From Paraoerskovia sediminicola (GTDB lineage: Bacteria > Actinomycetota > Actinomycetes > Actinomycetales > Cellulomonadaceae), in the NCBI RefSeq assembly GCF_030296575.1, contig NZ_AP027729.1:2542001-2606000 (forward strand): 64,000 bases of DNA, written 5' to 3'. How positions within the stretch are numbered: the first letter of the stretch is position 1; every line of letters starts with the position of its first letter. Made by a program: the position numbers and the translations under genes. Shown piece by piece: positions 19,133 through 27,576 of this stretch. The notes beneath the pieces are model-generated. The model saw only the letters and a list, made by a program, of their open reading frames with translations, was not told the DNA's origin and ran no database searches.

Positions 19133-20745
19133 ACCGGTCGGCCGCCGCGACGCCGACGTCCCGGGGCGGACGGCGAGGCGGGTTCGGCTCGGTCCTCGCC
19201 CTCCAGCTCCGGACCGGATGGGTGAGGCTCCTCGTCTGGATCGTCTCGCTCGTCGGCGTCTACGCCGCGACGCTCAGCGCGATCTCGAACCTCTACCCGG
19301 ACGACGCAGCCCTCGAGTCGTACGGCGCGACCCTCGACGGCGACCCGACCGTCGCCGCGATCAACGGCACCCCGTACGGCGCCACCGACCTCGGCGGGGT
19401 CGCCGCCAACGAGTACGCGTTCATCGCGGCGATCGCCGTGCCGCTCATGGGGCTGTTCCTCGTCGTCGCGCAGACGCGCGCGCAGGAGGAGTCCGGCCTG
19501 CTCGAGCTGCTGCGCTCCCGGAGCATCGGCGCGCGGGCGCCGTGGCTCGCCGCGTTCCTCGTGACCGTCGTGGCGTTCCTCGCCGTCGGCCTCGGGATCT
19601 TCGCGGCGGCGCTCGCGGGCGGGGTCGACGCCGGGGCCGTCGGGCTCTACGCCCTCTCGATCTCTGCGCTCGGCATCTTCTTCGCGGCGCTGGCGACGTT
19701 CGTCGGGCAGTTCGTGCGGCGCGGGTCGGGTGTGACGTCGGTGGGCGTCGGGGTGCTCGGCATGGCCTTCGTGACCCGCGCGATCGGGGACGTGAACGAC
19801 GACGGCTGGAAGTGGCTCTCGCCCCTGGCCTGGCAGCAGGAGACCCGCCCCTTCGACACGGACCCGCGCTGGTGGCCGCTCGCGCTGACGCTCGGCGTCG
19901 CGGCGGTGCTCGCGGTGGCGGGCCTGGTGCTCGTCGCACGTCGCGACCTCGGTGCGTCGCTGTTCGCCGCCCGGCCCGGGCCCGCGCGGGCCGGTGGGTT
20001 CGCGCGGTCGTCGTTCGGACTGGCGCTGCGGTCGCACGCGCCGTCGATCGTCGCGTGGGTCCTGGGTGCGCTGCTCGTCGGGGTCGCGTTCGGGTCGTTC
20101 GGGGACGACGTCGAGGAGATGGTCGAGGCCAACCCGCAGCTCGGCGAGCTCCTCGGCACCGGCGGCGCGTCCGACCAGTACACCGCGGTCGTGCTGCTGT
20201 TGGTGGCGCTCATGGCGCTGGGCGTCGTCGGGCAGGGAGTGGGCCGGGTGCGTGCCGAGGAGTCCTCCGGGCGCATCGAGCCGGTGCTCGCCCGCGGGAC
20301 GAGCCGCATGCCCTGGCTCGGGCTCCAGGGCGGGGTCGTCGCCGTCGGGGGAGTCCTGACCCTCGTGCTCGGCGGGTTCGGCCTGTCGCTGTCGACCCCG
20401 TCGGACGGCGGAGGTTCAGCGGGCTGGGACGTCGTCCTGGCCTCGATCGACTACGTGCCGGCGGTGCTCGCCGTCGCCGGGCTCGGTGTCCTGGTGCTCG
20501 GTCTGCTGCCCCGGACGACGTGGCTCGTGTGGCTCGTCGTCGCGTACATCGCGCTCGTGGGGATGCTGGGCGGGACGCTCGACCTGCCGGACTGGGCGAT
20601 GTCCCTCTCGCCGCTCTACGCGATCGGCCAGGTGCCGGCCGAGAGCGCGTCCGGGTGGGCCGTCGTCTGGCTCTCCGTGATCGCCGTGGTGCTGTTCGTC
20701 GGCGGGCTCGTGGCGTTCCGGGAGCGGGACGTGCCGCGAACCTGA
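19129..20745 (+). CDS. ABC exporter permease
   Basis: Membrane partner of the preceding ATPase. About 538 residues with roughly 12 hydrophobic segments, for example [54 protein letters not shown] and AVVWLSVIAVVLFVGGLVAF. The arrangement of two six-helix halves matches the actinobacterial ABC-2-like 'exporter of polyketide antibiotics' type. RAQEESGLLELLRS and RAEESSGRIEPVLARG are the paired cytosolic EExG motifs. The substrate is unknown. Confidence 0.9.
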   Translation: MNRSAAATPTSRGGRRGGFGSVLALQLRTGWVRLLVWIVSLVGVYAATLSAISNLYPDDAALESYGATLDGDPTVAAINGTPYGATDLGGVAANEYAFIAAIAVPLMGLFLVVAQTRAQEESGLLELLRSRSIGARAPWLAAFLVTVVAFLAVGLGIFAAALAGGVDAGAVGLYALSISALGIFFAALATFVGQFVRRGSGVTSVGVGVLGMAFVTRAIGDVNDDGWKWLSPLAWQQETRPFDTDPRWWPLALTLGVAAVLAVAGLVLVARRDLGASLFAARPGPARAGGFARSSFGLALRSHAPSIVAWVLGALLVGVAFGSFGDDVEEMVEANPQLGELLGTGGASDQYTAVVLLLVALMALGVVGQGVGRVRAEESSGRIEPVLARGTSRMPWLGLQGGVVAVGGVLTLVLGGFGLSLSTPSDGGGSAGWDVVLASIDYVPAVLAVAGLGVLVLGLLPRTTWLVWLVVAYIALVGMLGGTLDLPDWAMSLSPLYAIGQVPAESASGWAVVWLSVIAVVLFVGGLVAFRERDVPRT

Positions 20746-20749
20746 GCCG

Positions 20750-21214
20750 TCAGGCGCCGCCCCCGGGCGGACCGACGACGAGGAGCCCCGCGAAGACCGC
20801 GACGACGGCGACGGCAGCCGCCCCGGCGGAGACGGCGGGGTGGGCCAGCAGCGTCCGCAGCAGGCGGTCGTGCCAGGTCGCGTCCCGCGGGTCCTCGGTG
20901 CGCTCGCGGCGCCAGCCGCCGTCGAGGCGACCACTGCGGTGCAGCCAGATCTCCGTCGGGACCGTGGCGTACGGGACGACGGCGCTGACGATCGCCAGGG
21001 CCGTCGGTCCGGCGCTCCACCGCTGGTTCTTCGCCACGAGCACGGCCGTGACGCCGTAGGCGAGGAACACGAACCCGTGGATGCCGCCGCCGATCGAGAC
21101 CGCGACGTCGAGGCCCGCGATCGACCGCAGGATCATGCCGCCGATGAGCAGCGTCCACGAGATCGCCTCCGCGATCGCGAGCGTGCGGAACAGCGTCAGG
21201 GGTGTGCGGGCCAC
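20750..21214 (-). CDS. DUF3817 domain membrane protein
   Basis: A 154-residue integral membrane protein. The DUF3817 core begins LFRTLAIAEAISWTLLIGGM and includes GGGIHGFVFLAYGVTAVLVA and a third helix ending ATVPTEIWLHRSGRL. An extra C-terminal hydrophobic helix (AAAVAVVAVFAGLLVVG) follows. The gene converges on the ABC permease with 4 bases between the stops. Function is unknown. Confidence 0.85.
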   Translation of the reverse strand: MARTPLTLFRTLAIAEAISWTLLIGGMILRSIAGLDVAVSIGGGIHGFVFLAYGVTAVLVAKNQRWSAGPTALAIVSAVVPYATVPTEIWLHRSGRLDGGWRRERTEDPRDATWHDRLLRTLLAHPAVSAGAAAVAVVAVFAGLLVVGPPGGGA

Positions 21215-21387
21215 GGGGTCTCCTCGGGCGGGTCGGTCGGGGGATCGAGCCTACGAGGGGAGGGCGCGGTTCCCTGCACCGGTTCGGGTGCGTGTGGTGC
21301 GACTCACCGGAGTCGCGCGCACAGCCGGGCAGCAGAACGGCCCGGAGTCGGTGCGCAGCGGTCGCTACCTCGGGTCCGTCTCGTCAG

Positions 21388-21410
21388 AACCTTTCCCTTT
21401 TGGTAAGGTT
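21388..21410 (+). promoter_or_regulatory. Inverted repeat and possible leaderless promoter of the AbiE operon
   Basis: Arms AACCTTtCC (21388-21396) and GGtAAGGTT (21402-21410) match at 8 of 9 positions around 5 bases. TAAGGT at 21404-21409 could be a -10 box only 6 bases before the ATG at 21416, implying a leaderless transcript. AbiEi-type antitoxins autorepress by binding inverted repeats in their promoter, so this is the natural operator candidate. Confidence 0.5.
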
Positions 21411-21415
21411 TTGAC

Positions 21416-21988
21416 ATGACTGAGCCGCGAACCTATCTGGAGCGACTTCGTGAGATCGCGCTCGATCAGCACGGGTACGTCTCGCGCGCCCAGGCGCGCG
21501 ACGACGGTGTGCCTGACTCCGAGCTGGCGAAGATGGTCGCCCGTGAGCGGATCGAGCGGGCAGCCCATGGCGTCTATCGCATACCCCAGGTGCCAGCGAC
21601 CCGCTACGACAACTGGGCGCTCGCAGTGCTGTGGACTGGTGCCCCCGAGGCATGCCTGTCCCACGAGACCGCGCTCTCCGCCTGGGATATCTCCGACGTG
21701 AACCCGGACCGCATCCATCTCACCGTCACCAGGAGCCGGCGCCTTCGGCGTGTCGGCGGGGACCGCTACGTTGTCCACCACCACGATCTCACCCCGGACG
21801 AACGCACCTGGTTCGAGGGCATCCCGACGACCACGGTCACCAGGACGATAGAGGACTGCATCGCCGACGGAACCCCGACCTACCTGGTCGGGCAGGCCCT
21901 CGAACGCGGCTCTGCCACGTCTGAACTCACCACGGCCGACCACGACCGCCTGACCCGACTTCTGGAGGCACGCGATGGACGCCGCTGA
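21416..21988 (+). CDS. AbiEi-type antitoxin (type IV toxin-antitoxin system)
   Basis: A 190-residue protein with an N-terminal winged-helix (LREIALDQHGYVSRAQARDD, then GVYRIPQVP) and a C-terminal antitoxin domain (GIPTTTVTRTIEDCIADG). It is thought to neutralise the downstream nucleotidyltransferase without direct binding and to repress its own promoter. The gene starts at ATG 21416, almost directly after an operator-like repeat and with no ribosome binding site. It overlaps the toxin gene by 14 bases. Confidence 0.87.
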   Translation: MTEPRTYLERLREIALDQHGYVSRAQARDDGVPDSELAKMVARERIERAAHGVYRIPQVPATRYDNWALAVLWTGAPEACLSHETALSAWDISDVNPDRIHLTVTRSRRLRRVGGDRYVVHHHDLTPDERTWFEGIPTTTVTRTIEDCIADGTPTYLVGQALERGSATSELTTADHDRLTRLLEARDGRR

Positions 21989-22931
21989 AACCACGAACCT
22001 CGCGTCCGCCCTGAGCGCCCTCAAGCCGAAGGTCAAGGCGCCGAACTCGGCGCGGGTGCTCGACGGATGGATACTGCGGGCCGAACGGCAGCTCGGTTCC
22101 GACGGCGGCCGGCTCGGCTGGCTCGTCGCCTCGACCGTCGTCGCTGCCGCGCTCCAGCAGGCTGTCGACGCGCAGGGCCGGCCGATGTTCCTCCTCAAAG
22201 GTGGCACGCTGCTCCAGCATCGACTCCCCAGGCTCGCGCGCACGACGACCGACCTCGACGGCCTCGTCCGTGGCGACCTCGATCAGTTCATCGAGACTCT
22301 CGACGGCATCTTCGCCCGACCCTGGGGGCCATGCACGCTCCGCCGGGACCGCGCCGAGACCATCGATGTGCCCAACAGGGTCCTCAAGCCCCGCCGCTTC
22401 GACATCGTCGTCCGAGTCAACGGAATCACCTGGCGCCGCATCCAGGTCGAGGTCTCCCCGGACGAAGGATCGGCCGGAGCCGAGGACGAGCCCTTGAACT
22501 CCCCGTCCCTGGCAGCGTTCGGGTTGCCCACGCCCGACCACCTGATCGGCCTGGCGATGCGCTACCAGATCGCCCAGAAGATCCATGCCGTATCCGACCC
22601 GCACGACCCGCCGGCCCACAAGAACGACCGTGCCCGCGACGTCGTCGACCTCCTCCTGCTGCGTGACCTCGCCCGAGAATCAGACTCGCCGACCGATGGC
22701 GAGATCCTCGGCGCCGTCATGGACATCTTCGAGGTGCGAGCCCGCGACGCCGCAGCCCTCGGTCTCCCTCAGCGTCACTGGCCGGCTCGCCTGACCGCCC
22801 ATGCGCACTGGGCAGACTCGTACAGGCGCTCGGCGGAGTCGGCCGGGCTCGGTGTCGTGCTCAGCGACGCGGTCGAGTCGGTCAACACCTGGCTTGCGGA
22901 AATCTCGGACGCAGGGGCTGCGCCCGGATGA
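21975..22931 (+). CDS. AbiEii-type nucleotidyltransferase toxin
   Basis: A 318-residue nucleotidyltransferase of the AbiEii/AbiGii family, the toxin of a type IV toxin-antitoxin and abortive-infection pair. The catalytic region reads FLLKGGTLLQHR followed by TTDLDGLVRGD, the G-[GS] and DxD-type motifs of the fold. RDVVDLLLLRDL is the conserved C-terminal helix. Related toxins transfer nucleotides to tRNA acceptor ends; that activity is inferred from the family. Start and antitoxin stop overlap by 14 bases. Confidence 0.86.
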   Translation: MDAAETTNLASALSALKPKVKAPNSARVLDGWILRAERQLGSDGGRLGWLVASTVVAAALQQAVDAQGRPMFLLKGGTLLQHRLPRLARTTTDLDGLVRGDLDQFIETLDGIFARPWGPCTLRRDRAETIDVPNRVLKPRRFDIVVRVNGITWRRIQVEVSPDEGSAGAEDEPLNSPSLAAFGLPTPDHLIGLAMRYQIAQKIHAVSDPHDPPAHKNDRARDVVDLLLLRDLARESDSPTDGEILGAVMDIFEVRARDAAALGLPQRHWPARLTAHAHWADSYRRSAESAGLGVVLSDAVESVNTWLAEISDAGAAPG

Positions 22932-23170
22932 GCGCTCGCCGTCAAGCCCCTTGAGCGCTCACCCACCCGGGCGCGGCTGATGGCTGCCTGCACAGCTGGC
23001 GAGGCCTTTCCTACGGGGCCGTCTGCGCGTTCTGAGGATGAGCACGACTGTGCTCGGACGGCCGCGGCCGAATACCGGACCGAGTCACAAGAAGAGGCCT
23101 TGACCTGCGATCGCACCGCAAGCCAAGGCCTCTGTGAAGGACAGTCGAATCTGTCCCCTTGTCCCAGGTG
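22932..23170. other. Intergenic region between AbiEii and lpdA
   Basis: 239 bases with no convincing gene. A small frame through here shows no family signature. It contains the inverted repeat described at 23093-23133, which would serve the end of lpdA on the other strand. Confidence 0.5.
23093..23133 (-). terminator. Inverted repeat downstream of lpdA
   Basis: Arms agaggccttg (23093-23102) and caaggcctct (23124-23133) are perfect 10-base complements around a 21-base loop, 37 bases beyond the lpdA stop. A plausible intrinsic terminator for the minus strand, and perhaps also for the AbiE transcript from the plus strand. The long loop and lack of a T-tract lower confidence. Confidence 0.5.
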
Positions 23171-24571
23171 TCAGAGGTTGATCATGTGCCCCGTCAGGCC
23201 GTGGAAGCCCTCCTGGAGGGCCTCGCTGAGCGTCGGGTGCGTGTGCACGTTGCGGGCGAGCTCGGTCGCGGTGAGGTCCCACTTCTGCGCGAGCGTGAGC
23301 TCGGGGAGCAGCTCGGAGACGTCGGGGCCGATGAGGTGGCCGCCGAGCAGCTCGCCGTACTCGGCGTCGGCGATGAGCTTGACGAAACCGGTGGGCTCGC
23401 CGAGGCCGTGGGCCTTCCCGTTGGCCATGAACGGGAAGTTGGTGACCTTGATCTCGTGGCCCTCGTCCTTGGCCTGCTGCTCGGTGAGCCCGAAGCTCGC
23501 GACCTGCGGCTGGCAGAACGTGGCGCGCGGCATCATGCGGTAGTCGCCGAGCGTCTGGGTCTCGGCGCCGCCGATGGTCTCGGAGGCGACGACGCCCTGG
23601 GCCTCGGCCACGTGGGCGAGCATGAGCTTCGCGGTGACGTCACCGATCGCGTAGATGCCGTCCACGTTGGTGCGCATGTGGTCGTCGATCGCGATGGCGC
23701 CGCGCTCGGTGAGCTCGACGCCCGTGTTCTCGAGGCCGAAGTTCTCGACGTTCGGGGCGAAGCCGACCGACATGAGCACGCGGTCGACCTCGAGGGTCTC
23801 CTTGGAGCCGTTCTTGGCGGTGTACTCGACGGTGACGGACGAGCCGTTGTCGGTGACCGTCTCGACCTTGGTCGAGGTGAGGATCGGCACGCCGATCTTC
23901 TTGTACTGCTTGGTGATCTCCTTGGAGACGTCCGGGTCCTCGTTGGGCAGCGCGCGGTCGAGGTACTCGATGATCGTCACGTCGACGCCGTAGTTACGCA
24001 GGACGTACGCGAACTCCATGCCGATCGCGCCGGCGCCGACGACCGCCATCGTCTTCGGCAGGTCGCGGGTGAGGATCTGCTTCTCGTAGGTGACGACGTT
24101 CTCGGAGAGCTCGACACCGGGGAGCAGGCGGACCTTGGACCCGGTCGCGATGATGACGTTCTCGAACGTGACGGTCTGCGTCGAGCCGTCGCCGAGCTTC
24201 ACCTCGATGGTCTTGGCGTCCTTGAAGGTGCCGCGGCCGTCGAGCTCGGTGATCTTGTTCTTCTTCATCAGGAAGTGCACGCCCTTGACGCGCCCCTCCG
24301 CGACGGTGCGGGAGCGGTCGAACGCGGCGCCGAAGTCGAACGACGCCTCCCCGCTGATCCCGAAGGTCTTCGCCTGGTGGGTGAAGATGTGGGCGAGCTC
24401 CGCGTTGCGCAGGAGAGCCTTGGACGGGATGCACCCGACGTTGAGGCACACACCGCCCCAGTACTTCTCCTCGATCACGGCGACGGAGAGCCCGAGCTGG
24501 GCTGCGCGGATAGCGGCCACGTAGCCACCAGGGCCCGCACCGAGGACGACGACGTCGAAGTGGTTGCTCAT
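23171..24571 (-). CDS. lpdA: Dihydrolipoyl dehydrogenase
   Basis: E3 flavoprotein of 2-oxoacid dehydrogenase complexes, re-oxidising dihydrolipoamide with NAD+. FAD site [20 protein letters not shown], redox disulfide [19 protein letters not shown] site [17 protein letters not shown], second FAD motif GIYAIGDVT and the C-terminal active-site [14 protein letters not shown] are all intact. The 466-residue length is standard. ATG 24571; the gene stands alone, with no E1 or E2 genes nearby, as is common in actinobacteria. Confidence 0.97.
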   Translation of the reverse strand: MSNHFDVVVLGAGPGGYVAAIRAAQLGLSVAVIEEKYWGGVCLNVGCIPSKALLRNAELAHIFTHQAKTFGISGEASFDFGAAFDRSRTVAEGRVKGVHFLMKKNKITELDGRGTFKDAKTIEVKLGDGSTQTVTFENVIIATGSKVRLLPGVELSENVVTYEKQILTRDLPKTMAVVGAGAIGMEFAYVLRNYGVDVTIIEYLDRALPNEDPDVSKEITKQYKKIGVPILTSTKVETVTDNGSSVTVEYTAKNGSKETLEVDRVLMSVGFAPNVENFGLENTGVELTERGAIAIDDHMRTNVDGIYAIGDVTAKLMLAHVAEAQGVVASETIGGAETQTLGDYRMMPRATFCQPQVASFGLTEQQAKDEGHEIKVTNFPFMANGKAHGLGEPTGFVKLIADAEYGELLGGHLIGPDVSELLPELTLAQKWDLTATELARNVHTHPTLSEALQEGFHGLTGHMINL

Positions 24572-24688
24572 GGTCCGAGACTATGCCGTTCCGGCGCGTG
24601 CGACCCGCTGCGTACGCCATTCGGTCGTCCCCAACCGTATGAGGTGCGACACGCCGCACAGCCGCGCCGGACGACGTCCCTCCCGTCG

Positions 24689-25426
24689 GTGGCGCGTGCT
24701 TGGCTCGTGCCCGTGGACGACGACAAGACGCTGGCCCTGATCAGGACCCTCCTCGCCATCGCGGACGGCGGTTCCCCGTACCCCGAGGAACAGGCGCGGG
24801 CGCGCGAGCGCGCCGAGCGGCTCATGCTGCGCCACTCGATCGACGCGGCCACGGCCGTCATGTCCGAGGAGGCTGCGAGCGAGCCCGTGACGGCTGCGTT
24901 CCCGGTCGAGGGCTCCTACGTCGTGGACCAGATCGGTCTCGTCGCTGCCGTGTACGACGCGTTCGGGTGCCGCACCGTCAGGTCGCGGCACCGCGCGACC
25001 GGTGTCGTCACCGTGCACGCGTACGGCTTCGCCCACGACATGGCGCTCGCGTCGACCCTCACGGACGCGCTCCTGCCGCAGATGCTCCTCGAGATGCACG
25101 CGCACGGCGGCTCGGTCAGCGCCAAGAAGGCGTTCGCCATGTCGTTCTCGGCGACCGTCGCCCGCCGGCTGCGCGAGTTCTACGCGGACGCGCTCGTCGA
25201 GGCGGAGGCCGAGGGGACGGGCTCCGGGCTCGTGCTGGCAGACCGCGACGCCCGGGTGGAGGGCGCTGTCGCCCGCGCGCACCCGAACCTCAGGAGCGCG
25301 CGACCCCGCGCAGCCACGGACCTCGGCGGGTGGGTCGCGGGGGAGTCCGCCGGGCGCCGCGCCGACATCACTGGCCTCGACCGCAAGGTCGGGCCCGACG
25401 GACTCGTCCGGGGGATCGCGCGGTAG
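24689..25426 (+). CDS. DUF2786 domain protein
   Basis: About 240 residues. The N-terminal part (TLALIRTLLAIADGGSPYPE, then EQARARERAERLMLRHSID) is the DUF2786 motif, in which a small helical domain precedes a metallopeptidase-like region. The middle has VDQIGLVAAVYDAFGCRTVR and the end SFSATVARRLREFYADAL. Three in-frame GTGs (24689, 24707, 24713) are possible starts, and 24713 would place the domain at the very N-terminus. Function unknown. Confidence 0.72.
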   Translation: MARAWLVPVDDDKTLALIRTLLAIADGGSPYPEEQARARERAERLMLRHSIDAATAVMSEEAASEPVTAAFPVEGSYVVDQIGLVAAVYDAFGCRTVRSRHRATGVVTVHAYGFAHDMALASTLTDALLPQMLLEMHAHGGSVSAKKAFAMSFSATVARRLREFYADALVEAEAEGTGSGLVLADRDARVEGAVARAHPNLRSARPRAATDLGGWVAGESAGRRADITGLDRKVGPDGLVRGIAR

Positions 25427-25465
25427 GCGCGCGGGCTCTGCGCCATCTTCGCCGTCGCTGCCGCA

Positions 25466-25517
25466 TCTGCCGTGTCCGGCGCCCCAGCCGTCTCTGCCGT
25501 GTCCGCCGCCTCAGCCG
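25466..25517. repeat. Two-copy 27-bp-spaced repeat before the HbpS-like gene
   Basis: Blocks of 25 bases at 25466-25490 and 25493-25517 share most positions (both begin tctgccgtgtccg and end cagccg). They lie in the 150-base gap before ATG 25577 and show no coding signature on the sense strand. Confidence 0.45.
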
Positions 25518-25576
25518 TCTCCGCCGGGCCTGAGGTGCCCGGCGAGGAGCGGTGCGCGTCGTGCCAGGATGGCCGC

Positions 25577-26062
25577 ATGACCGACGACGACGTGGCAGCA
25601 CTCATCGAGACCATCGAGCAGCAGGAGCGAGAGCTGGTGCTCGGGACGTTCACCGCCGACGACGCGTGGCGGCTCGGGTGCATGGCCGTCGACATCGCCC
25701 GCGACCGTGGGCTGCCGATCGTGGTCGACGTGCGCCGGGGGCCGCAGCAGGCCTTCCACGCAGCGCTTGAGGGCGCGACGCCCGACAACGACTCCTGGGT
25801 CCAGCGCAAGGTCCGGGTCGTCGAGCGGTTCGCGTCGTCGTCGTACCTCGCGGGGCTCCGATCGCGGCGACGCGGGCAGACGTTCAGCGAGCAGCACCAG
25901 CTGCCCTTCCAGGAGTTCGCCGCTGCGGGCGGCGGGTTCCCGGTGCGGGTCGCGGGCGTCGGCGTCGTCGGGGTGCTGACGGTCTCGGGGCTGACCCAGG
26001 CCGACGACCACGCGCTCGTGGTGGAGGTGCTGACGAGGTTCCGCAGCGCGACGCCTGCATGA
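25577..26062 (+). CDS. UPF0303/HbpS-like (heme-degrading family) protein
   Basis: A 161-residue protein related to the UPF0303/HbpS-GlcG fold. Segments LGCMAVDIARDRGLPIVVDV, FHAALEGATPDNDSWVQRK and GVVGVLTVSGLTQADDHALV are typical. The annotation 'heme-degrading' comes from HbpS and is not proven for this branch. The start is ATG 25577. The next gene begins at ATG 26059, overlapping by 4 bases (ATGA). Confidence 0.82.
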   Translation: MTDDDVAALIETIEQQERELVLGTFTADDAWRLGCMAVDIARDRGLPIVVDVRRGPQQAFHAALEGATPDNDSWVQRKVRVVERFASSSYLAGLRSRRRGQTFSEQHQLPFQEFAAAGGGFPVRVAGVGVVGVLTVSGLTQADDHALVVEVLTRFRSATPA

Positions 26063-27030
26063 CCGCGATCGAGAAGATCCGCCCCGGTATCTGGTCCGTG
26101 GCGATCCCGATGCCCGGCAGCCACCTGCCGTACAGCCTCGCCTACCTGATCGAGGACGGCGCCGCGGTCCACGTCGTCGACCCCGGCCTGGGTACGGAGG
26201 AGGGGTGGGCGGCCCTGACGGGCGGCCTCGCCGCAGCGGGTCACGGCGTCGCCGACATCGCGACGGTCACCCTCACGCACCTGCACCCCGATCACCTCGG
26301 CCTCGCCGACCAGCTCCGCGACGCCGGCGGAGCCACGGTCGCGATGCATTCCGCGGACGTCGAGGGCCTGGCGGCCATGACCGCCGGGCATCACGGGATC
26401 CTCGGCGACGAGTCCGGGGCGAGGTCGTGGGGTGTGCCGGCCGCCCGTCTCCCCGAGCTGCTGGCGGTCCGGCAGATCGCCGGTCCACAGCCGACTGCGA
26501 GCATCGACGTGCGGCTGGCCGACGGCGATCGGCTCGCGATCGGGGACCGGCACATCGAGGTCGTGCACACCCCCGGTCACACCGCGGGTTCGATCTGCCT
26601 CATCGACCGGAACGAGGGCCTGGTCTGGACCGGCGACCACGTGCTGCCAGGCATCAACCCCGGCCTCGGGCTCGGCGGCCCGACCACGACCCATCCGCCG
26701 GCCGACTACCTGAGCTCGTTGGACGTCGTCCGACGCCTGGACGACCCGGCGGCGCCGCTGGAGGTCCTGCCGGGCCACGGCGCACCGTTCACGGGTCTGG
26801 CTGCCCGTTGCGACGCGCTCGCCGCGCACCAGCAGCGTCGCGCGGACGAGGTCGCCGCCGTGCTGGCCGACGACGGGGGAGCGTCGGTGTGGTCTGTCGC
26901 CTCGCGGCTCACGTGGACGGCGGGCTGGGCGCGGCTCGAGGGGTTCCTGCTCGCTTCGGCTCTCGCCCAGACCGCGATGCTCGTGGCTTACGTACGACAG
27001 CGGGCCGACCTCCGACCTGACGGTCGGTGA
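26059..27030 (+). CDS. MBL-fold metallohydrolase
   Basis: Metallo-beta-lactamase fold hydrolase of 323 residues. The dinuclear-zinc motif is THLHPDHLG, followed by VHTPGHTAGSICLID (third ligand set), WTGDHVLPG (bridging aspartate) and LPGHGAPF (last histidine). The C-terminal helical region of about 80 residues (LAAHQQRRADEVAAVL) resembles the LACTB2 or glyoxalase II-like branch. The substrate is probably a thioester or ester, inferred from fold only. Coupled to the preceding gene through ATGA. Confidence 0.9.
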   Translation: MTAIEKIRPGIWSVAIPMPGSHLPYSLAYLIEDGAAVHVVDPGLGTEEGWAALTGGLAAAGHGVADIATVTLTHLHPDHLGLADQLRDAGGATVAMHSADVEGLAAMTAGHHGILGDESGARSWGVPAARLPELLAVRQIAGPQPTASIDVRLADGDRLAIGDRHIEVVHTPGHTAGSICLIDRNEGLVWTGDHVLPGINPGLGLGGPTTTHPPADYLSSLDVVRRLDDPAAPLEVLPGHGAPFTGLAARCDALAAHQQRRADEVAAVLADDGGASVWSVASRLTWTAGWARLEGFLLASALAQTAMLVAYVRQRADLRPDGR

Positions 27031-27061
27031 TCGGCCCGAGATCAACCGGGGTGGCCCTGGA

Positions 27062-27439
27062 TTACGAGGTGGCGCCGTCGAGCGCGCCGTTCCCGTCGTC
27101 CGCGGTGGCGCCCTCGGTGCCGAAGGCGGCGCCGTCGACCGCGCCGTTCCCGTCGTCCGCGGTGGCGCCCTCGGTGCCGAACGCGCCGGCCCCGTCCATG
27201 GCCCCGTTGCCGTCGTCCGCGGTGGCGCCCTCGGTGCCGAACCTGCTCTGGTCGGTCGTCTGGGTCTGCACGGTCTGCGTCGTCCCGGTGTCGGCGGCGT
27301 TCGCCGGGGCGGTGAAGCTCCACACGACGGCGCCGGCGGCGGCGACCGTGCCGATCGCGGCGGCGATGATCGCGAGGCCCGTGCGGGAGCGCGTCGGAGC
27401 GGTGGTGGTCTGGGTGTTGTCGGTGATGGTCATGGTCAT
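27062..27439 (-). CDS. Membrane-anchored or secreted repeat protein (three ~20-residue repeats)
   Basis: A 125-residue protein from ATG 27439 (AGGA 4 bases upstream), with GTG 27463 as alternative. It has a Thr-rich head, a hydrophobic segment TGLAIIAAAIGTVAAAGAVV that acts as signal or anchor, then three near-identical units with the core FGTEGATADDGNGA, each followed by M/V/L-DGA. The repeats are acidic and glycine-rich with DDGNG, somewhat like calcium-binding turns. No family is recognised. A consensus-like promoter lies upstream (27532-27560). Confidence 0.68.
   Translation of the reverse strand: MTMTITDNTQTTTAPTRSRTGLAIIAAAIGTVAAAGAVVWSFTAPANAADTGTTQTVQTQTTDQSRFGTEGATADDGNGAMDGAGAFGTEGATADDGNGAVDGAAFGTEGATADDGNGALDGATS
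27084..27241 (-). repeat. Three near-identical 41-bp blocks inside the repeat-protein gene
   Basis: Blocks 27084-27124, 27141-27181 and 27201-27241 are almost identical (ending gtggcgccctcggtgccgaa on the plus strand) and spaced 57 and 60 bases apart. High DNA identity, not only protein identity, points to recent duplication. Copy number may therefore vary between strains. Confidence 0.85.
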
Positions 27440-27531
27440 CGGTCCTGTCAGCGTGTGGCTCACCTGGATGGTGCGTCGGCGGCAGCCGTGCCGCGACGGG
27501 TCGGAGTGCTATCCACTTCGGCGCTGATAGA

Positions 27532-27560
27532 AGTATAAAACTATTCTGCTAGACAAGCAA
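27532..27560 (-). promoter_or_regulatory. Predicted promoter of the repeat-protein gene
   Basis: Reading the minus strand: TTGCTT (27555-27560), a 17-base spacer, then TATACT (27532-27537). This is a strong housekeeping-type promoter in an unusually AT-rich patch. Transcription would start near 27525, about 85 bases before ATG 27439. Confidence 0.65.
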
Positions 27561-27576
27561 CAGAAAGTGGGCGACG

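Noticed and set aside
23159..24600. Long plus-strand frame opposite lpdA
   Set aside because: It is the complement of an intact dihydrolipoyl dehydrogenase. Only its far end (from 24689) corresponds to a real gene.
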